Shown: positions 26,537 through 32,966 of the stretch, piece by piece
Position numbering within the stretch: the stretch's first letter is position 1
How the letters are laid out: each line of letters begins with the position of its first letter
Assembly: GCA_022561875.1 (NCBI GenBank)
Contig: JADFQJ010000027.1
Span: 1 to 32,966, forward strand
Length of the DNA stretch: 32,966 bases
Origin: Bacteroidota bacterium
GTDB taxonomy: Bacteria; Bacteroidota; Bacteroidia; Bacteroidales; VadinHA17
Direction of reading: 5' to 3'
The notes under the pieces: generated by a model
What the model saw: the letters and a program-made list of their open reading frames with translations, nothing else
The model's database searches: none
What the model was told of the DNA's origin: nothing
Position numbers and translations under genes: made by a program

Positions 26537-26999
26537 CTTTGCGGTCTTTGCGTGAAATTTTTTACAGATTATTTACTAATCGATGAATTCCGTTTTTAAT
26601 AATTTTTTCGTTAAAATTTATTAGTAATCCTAATTTCTTTTCAGACAATTTTAAATAAGTAAGTGTTTGTGCAAAATGAACAGGGGCTAATCTGTCCACT
26701 GATTTAATTTCTAAAATTACCTTATTTTCAATCATCAAATCGATCCTATAACCTACTTCCAAATAAACATCTTTGTATTTAAAAGGCATTGGAACTTGTT
26801 GTTCAACCTCTAAACCCAGGCTTTTTAAGTCATAGGATAAGGCATTTTCATAAGCTGATTCAAGAAGACCGGGGCCTATTTGTTTATGAAGTTTTATAAC
26901 TGCACCAATAACTTTATAAGATATTTCATTTTCAGTCATTGTATAAATATAATAAGTTTCTTGTAAAGATATAAAAGAGTTCACGCAAAGGCCGCAAAG
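26537..26999. mobile_element. Inverted-repeat cassette carrying a GxxExxY nuclease-fold gene
   Basis: CTTTGCGGTCTTTGCGTGAA (26537-26556) and TTCACGCAAAGGCCGCAAAG (26980-26999) are inverted copies matching at 19 of 20 positions. They enclose a single gene whose stop lies 5 bp from one arm and whose start lies 40 bp from the other. The right side continues as further degenerate CGCAAAG repeats to about 27060, including a second TTCACGCAAAGG. A lone copy of the arm is at 3191. No transposase is encoded. The unit behaves like a non-autonomous or nuclease-driven element; this is inference. Confidence 0.55.
26562..26939 (-). CDS. GxxExxY protein (PD-(D/E)XK nuclease-fold family)
   Basis: I choose ATG 26939 (MTENEISYKVIG), giving 125 residues; an upstream extension in frame is translated from the flanking repeat. 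The naming motif is G24-L-L-E27-S-A-Y30. The nuclease-type residues follow in order: D67 in YRIDLMI, E77-I-K79 in ILEIKSV, and Q91xxxY95 in AQTLTYLKL. The family is placed in the PD-(D/E)XK superfamily, but its biological role is not known to me. All expected catalytic positions are intact, so it is probably an active metal-dependent nuclease. It sits between inverted repeats, inserted in the same orientation between the sugar transferase and Wzi-like genes. Confidence 0.88.
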   Translation of the reverse strand: MTENEISYKVIGAVIKLHKQIGPGLLESAYENALSYDLKSLGLEVEQQVPMPFKYKDVYLEVGYRIDLMIENKVILEIKSVDRLAPVHFAQTLTYLKLSEKKLGLLINFNEKIIKNGIHRLVNNL

Positions 27000-27122
27000 A
27001 AGGCGCAAAGAACGCAAAGAGTTCACGCAAAGGCTGCTAAGCAGTGCAAAGAACGAAAAGTTTGCATAGTTTAAACCTACTGCAGATAAAAAACCAAAAA
27101 GGTCGTAATTTGTATGGTTAAA

Positions 27123-28676
27123 TCATTGGCTTCGGGCTTGTTTGATAACAATATTAAATATTGCTTTCCAGAAATATTTCAGGTCTGTTCGGAATGGAGC
27201 TTTTTCATATGCTTCAAGATACTTCATCTCGGATTTCTGGATCTCTTCAAGTGTTTTAGGGAGATCGTAATAGAAAGGAGGGATAAGTCCGGGTTTATGT
27301 TTTATTCGTTTTTCCTGTAATTCTTTATCATACAGGTTGAAGTATTGCCTGCTCAGGGGTCTGACACCAACAAGTTTCATGTTACCTTTGAGCAAGTTAT
27401 ACAGCATGGGAAGTTCATCGATCCAAAATCGTCGCATGATCTTACCCACGGTTGAAACACGGAAATCATGATTGAATTTACCTCCATCCTTAAGTTCATG
27501 CATTTGGTACATATAATCCTGCAGATATTCGGCAAACGGATACATGGTGCGGAATTTCAGTATCCTGACTATCTCCCCGTTTCGACCGACACGGTCAAGT
27601 TTTATCAAAGGGCCATAGCTCGGGTCAGGATCATTTGAAGGTTCCTGCACTTTCTTTGCGGCCAAATAACACAAACTATCAATATATTCTTCATCTGTTA
27701 TTTCAAATCCGCTTGATATCAGCCGTCCGAGAGTTTCAGCCCGGGTTATCACACGATTACTGCCATGGGTAAGGAAAAAGTATATGCCTTTTGTTAAACC
27801 GAATTTCGGGAACACTCTTTTTATTGGGTAGTCGATTAAGTAGTAATAAAAAAAATTGAAAGGCAACAAATATTTTTCGAACAACCTTTTCTTTCTCATA
27901 TCCTTGGTTTCAACACAACATATGAATGTGCCACCCAATGGAAGTTTTGAGTTTGCCGATTCAAAAAAACGGTTTATATACCGGAGATCATTGATCCGTT
28001 TCAGGTTAAAAATGGACCGGTACCGGTTTTCAGGCTGACTTTTGATATTAAAAAGGCTGGTGGTTGAAAGCAGAAGGGTGTTATTGCTGTCCCCATTGGT
28101 ATTTCTGATAAAGAAGTCCAGTGCAATTTTACCACATTCAGTAATAATATTGTCCCGCAGGCGTTCCGATATCTTTGAACTCAGATTAACTGCGGCTTGT
28201 TCATTTTTGTTTCCGTTTTTTCTTTTTCCGTTGTTTTGCAACTGCCTGAAGGCAATATATTCCTGATCCCGAGGAAATGAACTGGACCGGGCGATCTGCA
28301 GAAAATAATATAAGTTAACAGCAATGATCTCAATAATTGAAGCAGTCAATATTGTACCGAAAACAACAGTGCGTGAATAATAGGTTGTTCTTAAGAGGAA
28401 CATCAAAAAAGAGATTGAACCGAGGATAATGAAATTACAGAGGACCATGTTCCCCAGTTTTTTCTTAAGAACAATTTCTTTAGTAATGTCATATTTTTTA
28501 AAGAAGAAAGAAATAACCATCCAAATTGTGAGAAAAATGAAGAAGGGGTTAAGGAGTCTTTCGATATAGGAAATATCCTTGCCGGACTTGAACCAGACAG
28601 TAAGGAAGAAAGAACCGGTAACTATTACCAGATCAATAATAAAAAAAACAAATCCCTTTTTTAGCTGTTTCTCCAT
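27123..28676 (-). CDS. Polyprenyl-phosphate sugar-1-phosphate transferase (surface polysaccharide)
   Basis: This membrane enzyme of 517 residues should start a surface glycan by moving a sugar-1-phosphate from a nucleotide sugar to undecaprenyl phosphate. Four N-terminal membrane segments lie within about residues 8-130. The C-terminal bacterial sugar transferase domain (from about 350) shows IKLDRVGRNGEIVRILKFRTM, the FWIDELPMLYNLLKGNMKLVGVRP block and KHKPGLIPPFYYDLPKT. The middle (about 190-345) is unusual: it lacks the KRxxD re-entrant helix just before the catalytic domain and instead has a globular region with LGGTFICCVETKD and RAETLGRLISSGFEI, reminiscent of methyltransferase C-terminal strands. 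I recall this layout in other Bacteroidota. The sugar is not identifiable. Confidence 0.88.
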   Translation of the reverse strand: MEKQLKKGFVFFIIDLVIVTGSFFLTVWFKSGKDISYIERLLNPFFIFLTIWMVISFFFKKYDITKEIVLKKKLGNMVLCNFIILGSISFLMFLLRTTYYSRTVVFGTILTASIIEIIAVNLYYFLQIARSSSFPRDQEYIAFRQLQNNGKRKNGNKNEQAAVNLSSKISERLRDNIITECGKIALDFFIRNTNGDSNNTLLLSTTSLFNIKSQPENRYRSIFNLKRINDLRYINRFFESANSKLPLGGTFICCVETKDMRKKRLFEKYLLPFNFFYYYLIDYPIKRVFPKFGLTKGIYFFLTHGSNRVITRAETLGRLISSGFEITDEEYIDSLCYLAAKKVQEPSNDPDPSYGPLIKLDRVGRNGEIVRILKFRTMYPFAEYLQDYMYQMHELKDGGKFNHDFRVSTVGKIMRRFWIDELPMLYNLLKGNMKLVGVRPLSRQYFNLYDKELQEKRIKHKPGLIPPFYYDLPKTLEEIQKSEMKYLEAYEKAPFRTDLKYFWKAIFNIVIKQARSQ

Positions 28677-28769
28677 AATTAAGGTGATAAAGCTATAAAT
28701 TTCTGAGAAGACTCGATTGTAGTTTCTTTTTATTTTATATATGACTGAAATTGGGAGGGAATGGTTGCA

Positions 28770-28960
28770 GGGGGGACGAAGAAGAAGAGAGAAGAAGAAG
28801 TAATTAGTAGGTAGTAAGTAGTATGAAGAAAGAAAGAAGTCGGAAGGCAGAAGGCAGAAGGCGGAAGGCGGAAGTAAGGAGTAAGAAGAGATGAGAGGTA
28901 AGTTGAAGAGTGAAGGACAAAGAAGGACAAAGGCAAAAGGAGAAGAGCAGAAGCGAAGAA
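28770..28960 (+). repeat. Composite heptamer array between sugar transferase and Rhs genes
   Basis: The block contains GTAATTA/GTAGGTA/GTAAGTA units (28800-28825), GGAAGGC/AGAAGGC units (28842-28875), GATGAGAGGTAAG-type units and GAAGGAC units. Positions 28799-28839 match the S23 cassette left flank 23041-23081 at 38 of 41 bases, so it looks like a lone S23 arm. The block sits between divergent genes, so it is not confined to 3' ends. The rest of 28677-29301 holds no gene I can support. Confidence 0.8.
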
Positions 28961-29089
28961 TAAAAAGCTGGGAGCAAGAAAATCATTTGTAATAATGTTT
29001 CTCATGTATAATAAGAAATTACAGAAATTCATGTAATTTTTTCGGTATTAACCAACAGGAACAGAGATACATATAAAATAAAAACAAAA

Positions 29090-29109
29090 AACATGTTGCA
29101 TAACATGTT
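29090..29109. promoter_or_regulatory. AACATGTT dyad upstream of the Rhs gene
   Basis: Two copies of the palindrome AACATGTT are separated by GCAT (29090-29097 and 29102-29109). The arms can also pair as an 8-bp RNA stem with a 4-nt loop. It lies about 190 bp before the rhs start and could be an operator; no regulator is encoded nearby. Confidence 0.35.
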
Positions 29110-29149
29110 CGTGACCGGTTACCTTTTGGCCTTTTTTGGGATTAAGGAG

Positions 29150-29185
29150 TAGAGAGTCGCAGAGTCGAAAAGTCAAAAAGTAAGA
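29150..29185 (+). repeat. AGTCGAAA octamer repeat
   Basis: Four degenerate 8-bp units (AGTCGCAG, AGTCGAAA, AGTCAAAA, AGTAAGAG) lie in the leader region of the Rhs gene. They are of the same purine-rich style as the heptamer arrays elsewhere. Confidence 0.55.
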
Positions 29186-29301
29186 GAATAAATGACAATA
29201 GTAATTATAGTACGGTGGAACAAAATGTTAACTTGCAGATATAGAATAGATTGCCTGATTGGTTATATAATAGAGCTGCCAATAACCTGATACCTGGAAT
29301 A

Positions 29302-32300
29302 ATGAGAAGACCATTTTCGGTTATATTATTTATGCTAATAATCCTACCTTGCATTGCACAACCGGGCGGTCAGAATTATGTTATGACCAGGGCGCCTTTT
29401 TTGCAAATTTCCGGTGTAGCAGAATTAAATAACCTGCCCAGCCAGTACCTGCAAACCCGCATAAATTATTTCGACGGGATCGGCCGGAAAGTACAGGAAA
29501 TCGGGGTTCAGGCAAGCGCTGCAAAAAACGATATCATATCAACCATACAATATGACAAAGCAGGACGGGTAGTGCGTAATTATCTTCCCTTTACCGGAGG
29601 AACAAAGAAAGGGGATCTGATCAATGACCCGGTTGGCAGTATTGAAAGTTTTTATGCAAATCCACCGGAAAATGTTACCGGTACTTCCCTGCCATACGCT
29701 GAAAATGTATTTGATAACTCTCCTTTAAATGAAATAACAGAACAGAGCGCTCCCGGTGAAAGCTGGTCGTTAGCGGAAGGGCACACTATACACATGGCGC
29801 TGAAAACCAATGGACAGGCTGTGCCGAAGTGGATAGTGAATAGTGACGGCTCATGCCGGGTATCAGGAACTTATCCTGCAGGGAGTCTTTTACTTACTGA
29901 AATTACTGATGAAAATGATAATATAACCAGGGAGTACAAAGATAAACTTGGACAGGTGATCCTGAAAGAAGCTTTATTGCAGAGTGGAACTGCTAAGACA
30001 TATTATGTATACGACCGGTTAGGTGATCTGCGAATGGTGATCCCTCCCAAAGCGGCAGCCACCCTTTCAACATATGAATCATTGGTTTACAGGTACAGGT
30101 ACGATGACAGGCACAGGATGATCGAAAAAAAGATCCCTGGTCAGGAGATTGTGGAGATGGTTTGGGATAAGCTCGACAGACTGGTATTATCACGGGACGG
30201 GAACCTGAGGAATGACAGTCTATGGATATTTTACAAATATGATGTTTACGGGAGGCAGGTGGTAGAGGGATTGTATAAAAACCATGATTCAAGAGCAAGC
30301 TTACAAAACAGTGTTAATTCATCAGGTCAGATCTTTGAAACAATCACAGGCGGGGAATATCAGAACAATGCTTTTCCGAAGGTGAATATTACCCCGCAAA
30401 AATATTTTTTTTATGATAATTATGACTTTGTGAGCCAGACAAAGTTTGAATACAACCAGGCATTTTCTTCAGGCGATGTTCCGGAATCCGGGATTTACCC
30501 TCAGCAGTCAACAAAAACCATAAACAAAATTACCGGGGAACGTGTGGTTATTCCCGGGACCGGACAATGGTTAACCACGGTTAGTTATTATGACAAACAT
30601 GGGAGGGTCATACAGAGTGTATCAGATAATCATTTGGGAGGAACAGACAGGGTTAGCTTGTTATATGATTTTCCCGGGAAGATACTGAAAACAGTTGAGC
30701 TACATACAGTGAACAAGGAGGAGTTCACGAAGGTGAAAAAGCGATATGAATATGACCATGCCGGGCGGTTGAAAAGAATATTTCACAAGGTGAATGAACA
30801 GGGTGAGGTTGTCCTGTTTGAGAATGAATATAACGAATTGGGAGAAATAGTAACGAAAAAACTGCATGGCAACAATGGAAGCTTTTTACAGGAGACGGAC
30901 TACCGTTATAACATCCGCGGATGGCTTATCAGCATTAACGATCCCTCGGGCTTAGGCAGTGACCTGTTTGCAATGAACCTCGGGTATGAATCAGGGATTG
31001 CGGGACTTGGTGCGGAAGCGCAATATAATGGCAACATATCTTCAACCAGTTGGAGGACTGCCGGGAATTTAACAGTATCGGGATTTGGATACAAATACGA
31101 CAGGTTAAACAGGCTTACTTCCGCCACCTTTGGAGAATATGCCGGAGGCTGGGGTCCTTCAGCTGAAGATCATAGTGTGCCACATATCGGGTACGACCTG
31201 AACGGCAATATTGACACCCTAACCAGGATGGGCCTCACAGGTCCGGGTCAGTTCGGGTTGATGGATGGTCTTAAATATTATTATGAAGGGAACAGGTTAC
31301 TTGCGGTGGATGACGGAGCGCCTTATAATGTAAACGACTTTGATTTTTCAGATGGACTTTCAAAATACAGCGGCAATCCCGTAGATTCGGAATACAGTTA
31401 TGATGCCAACGGGAATATGATTTCGGATGATAACAAAGGGATACAGGAGATCATATACAATCATTTAAACCTGCCGGCAGAAATTTATCTTGAAAATGAC
31501 CGTGCCATCCATTATCTTTACGATGCTAATGGCAATAAACTAAGAAAGATTGTGTTTGGCGAACAGGGAAAGATAGATTACATAAGAGATTATTCAGGAG
31601 CGTTTGTTTACACTGACGGTGCGCTTGATTTTATTCTGACTGATGAGGGGAGGGTCAATAATAAAGTTGAAGGTCTTATTTATGAATATTTTCTTAAGGA
31701 CCATCTTGGTAATACCCGTGTAAGTTTCGAGGTGGATAACGGAACCATAAACACCACAGGCGAAACACATTATTATCCATTTGGCATGACACTTCACGGC
31801 TTAAACCAGCCCATGCGCCGGCACCGCGATCCGGTCAAATCGCAATACCTGTATAACGGCAAAGAGCTGCAACAGGATAACGGGCTGGAGTGGTATGATT
31901 ACGGGGCGAGGTTTTATGATGCGCAGTTGGGGCGTTTCCATACGATTGACCCTCTAACAGAGTGGCACTTTAAATACACACCATATCACTATACCTTCAA
32001 TAATCCTATTAGGTATATTGATATAATGGGATTAGATACTACTGAAGTTAATAGTAAAAGTATTTGGGCTGCCTCTGGATTTTGGTTCTCAGGTTCGTTA
32101 GAATGGAAAATATGGGGCTTTGGAGTTGGAGGTCAATTAGGTCCCTTAAAAGGAAATGTGGAAGCGAATGTAGTTAAAGCAGAAGGGACAATAAAGAAAG
32201 AAGGAGAACAAGTTATAATAGAAGGCAAAGGAAAACTTGGTAATGCTGAAGTTAAAGGGGGGATTAATAATATTATTGAATTAAGTGCTAGTGGAAATGT

Positions 32301-32658
32301 TGCTGAAGGCACATTTTTGATTAATAATGATGGTATTAATGTTAAAGGGAAAGCTCTTTCATGGGAGTTAGAAGTGAGTAATAACAAGATACAAAGTTCA
32401 TATAAAAGGACTGGCTCTGTTTTTCCAAAGGAAATAAGAACTGAACAGAAGAATTCACCTTTTGGTAGTGATATAGATAATTTTACAATGGGAATGAAGG
32501 TAAAAATAGGACCAGCAAGAATTAATGTTGGTTGGAATCCAGCAATTGCAGGCGCTAAAGGTATTTTAGTTATGGATTCTTATGCAAAACAAGCAACAGG
32601 TAAGGCTCCTCCTATGCCAATGTTTATAATTTTCAAAGCGTTATTTGGAAAGAAATAG
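29302..32658 (+). CDS. Secreted DUF6443 / Rhs repeat protein with variable C-terminal tip
   Basis: From ATG 29302 the protein has 1118 residues and a signal peptide (MRRPFSVILFMLIILPCIAQ); a TTG start 51 bp upstream is less likely. The N-terminal part (GRKVQEIGVQAS, VRNYLPFTG) matches the DUF6443 region of Bacteroidota Rhs proteins. Many YD-like repeats follow (YDKAGRVV, YDRLGDLR, YDHAGRLKR, YDANGNMIS). The Rhs core ends with DHLGNTRVSFE, YYPFGM, YNGKELQQDNGLEWYDYGARFYDAQLGRF, YTFNNPIRYIDIMGLD at about residue 912. The last 206 residues are unrelated to the core, glycine- and valine-rich, and more AT-rich in DNA. In Rhs systems such a tip is the variable, often toxic, domain; I do not recognise this one. 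The RDD gene follows 43 bp later. Confidence 0.88.
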   Translation: MRRPFSVILFMLIILPCIAQPGGQNYVMTRAPFLQISGVAELNNLPSQYLQTRINYFDGIGRKVQEIGVQASAAKNDIISTIQYDKAGRVVRNYLPFTGGTKKGDLINDPVGSIESFYANPPENVTGTSLPYAENVFDNSPLNEITEQSAPGESWSLAEGHTIHMALKTNGQAVPKWIVNSDGSCRVSGTYPAGSLLLTEITDENDNITREYKDKLGQVILKEALLQSGTAKTYYVYDRLGDLRMVIPPKAAATLSTYESLVYRYRYDDRHRMIEKKIPGQEIVEMVWDKLDRLVLSRDGNLRNDSLWIFYKYDVYGRQVVEGLYKNHDSRASLQNSVNSSGQIFETITGGEYQNNAFPKVNITPQKYFFYDNYDFVSQTKFEYNQAFSSGDVPESGIYPQQSTKTINKITGERVVIPGTGQWLTTVSYYDKHGRVIQSVSDNHLGGTDRVSLLYDFPGKILKTVELHTVNKEEFTKVKKRYEYDHAGRLKRIFHKVNEQGEVVLFENEYNELGEIVTKKLHGNNGSFLQETDYRYNIRGWLISINDPSGLGSDLFAMNLGYESGIAGLGAEAQYNGNISSTSWRTAGNLTVSGFGYKYDRLNRLTSATFGEYAGGWGPSAEDHSVPHIGYDLNGNIDTLTRMGLTGPGQFGLMDGLKYYYEGNRLLAVDDGAPYNVNDFDFSDGLSKYSGNPVDSEYSYDANGNMISDDNKGIQEIIYNHLNLPAEIYLENDRAIHYLYDANGNKLRKIVFGEQGKIDYIRDYSGAFVYTDGALDFILTDEGRVNNKVEGLIYEYFLKDHLGNTRVSFEVDNGTINTTGETHYYPFGMTLHGLNQPMRRHRDPVKSQYLYNGKELQQDNGLEWYDYGARFYDAQLGRFHTIDPLTEWHFKYTPYHYTFNNPIRYIDIMGLDTTEVNSKSIWAASGFWFSGSLEWKIWGFGVGGQLGPLKGNVEANVVKAEGTIKKEGEQVIIEGKGKLGNAEVKGGINNIIELSASGNVAEGTFLINNDGINVKGKALSWELEVSNNKIQSSYKRTGSVFPKEIRTEQKNSPFGSDIDNFTMGMKVKIGPARINVGWNPAIAGAKGILVMDSYAKQATGKAPPMPMFIIFKALFGKK

Positions 32659-32701
32659 AGTTATATAATTGTGTTAATGTTAAAATTGGAATTTTCAAAA
32701 T

Positions 32702-32966
32702 ATGAATAACACAAGTGATAATGCAATCTGGTATAAACGTTTAATAAATTATGTAGTAGATATAGGATGTATATTACTAGTTTTTTATATAATACTCAGA
32801 ACATTACCTTATACGCTTAAATATTTACCATTTGATTTTGAAATTGACCTGAATATTATTCTATTAATTGTTTATTCGATCTACTTTATTCTTCTTGAAA
32901 GTATAAATGGAAGAACTATTGGGAAATACTTCACTAATACAAAAGTCGTTGGTACTAATGGGAACA
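32702..32966 (+). CDS. RDD-family membrane protein (truncated by window end)
   Basis: ATG 32702 opens a frame that runs off the window after 88 codons. It begins MNNTSDNAIWYKRLINYVVD, where the Arg and Asp of the first helix match the RDD signature. A hydrophobic segment (CILLVFYIILRTLPY), a second (IILLIVYSIYFILLES) and then NGRTIGKYFTNTKVV, the standard RDD second-helix end, follow. It is AT-rich like the adjoining Rhs tip. By position it could be the membrane immunity partner of the Rhs tip, but RDD proteins have many other roles, so this is only a hypothesis. Confidence 0.8.
   Translation, partial: MNNTSDNAIWYKRLINYVVDIGCILLVFYIILRTLPYTLKYLPFDFEIDLNIILLIVYSIYFILLESINGRTIGKYFTNTKVVGTNGN

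Noticed and set aside
26940-27026. N-terminal extension of the GxxExxY protein
   Set aside because: The 29 extra residues (MNSLRSLRLLCGLCVNSF and on) are translated from the TTCACGCAAAG repeat; the family begins at about MTENE.
28730-29032. Minus-strand 100-codon frame upstream of the sugar transferase
   Set aside because: Again the antisense translation of the repeat block (SAFCLPTSFFL-like strings), not a gene.

Overview
The window reads as a chromosomal segment of a Bacteroidota (Bacteroidales/Marinilabiliales-like) bacterium of moderate-to-low GC. Grounds: IspG is the long form with an inserted middle domain; IleRS has the GIHH signature in place of HIGH; a DksA-like protein has a degenerate zinc finger; LspA has an enlarged periplasmic loop; genes lack Shine-Dalgarno sites but some carry TAnnTTTG-like -7 boxes; and there is a DUF6443/Rhs protein and a phylum-type sugar transferase. 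No species is assigned.

Layout. 1-3.2 kb: a CAT-anticodon tRNA, then two methionine-salvage genes (mtnP, mtnA) on the minus strand, divergent from a HAD phosphatase. 3.3-7.6 kb (minus): a PPC-domain lipoprotein, ispG interrupted by an in-frame TGA, and cysS. 7.8-12.8 kb (plus): a SAM-I riboswitch, a 34-codon Met-rich small ORF, metH and metF, ending near a strong terminator. 13.2-16.6 kb: RNase R and a YtfJ-like secreted protein. 16.7-22.5 kb (minus): a histidine kinase, then ileS, a dksA-like gene and lspA. 22.6-24.7 kb (plus): a YhbP-like flavin split-barrel protein, an S23/four-helix-bundle gene inside inverted repeats, and an extended SDR. 24.9-28.7 kb (minus): a Wzi-like barrel, a GxxExxY nuclease-fold gene inside inverted repeats, and a polyprenyl-phosphate sugar transferase. 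29.3 kb to the end (plus): an Rhs protein with an AT-rich C-terminal tip, followed by a truncated RDD membrane protein.

The metabolic theme of the left half is methionine/SAM: MtnP and MtnA recycle methylthioadenosine, while MetF and MetH supply and use methyl-THF to remake methionine under a SAM-sensing leader. The right half is envelope and polysaccharide biology.

The most unusual signal is in the spacers. They hold degenerate tandem arrays, mostly of 7-bp units, with units such as GAAGGCG, GTAAGAA, GAGGTGA, CAGTAAC, CGTAACA and CAAGACG. The arrays start at or inside stop codons and give RNase R and the SDR nearly the same basic tail. Two small genes of widely scattered, poorly understood families (S23 and GxxExxY) each sit exactly between inverted copies of such repeats, with lone arms elsewhere. 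They look like transposase-less, single-gene, inverted-repeat cassettes. This is the best candidate here for an undescribed system.
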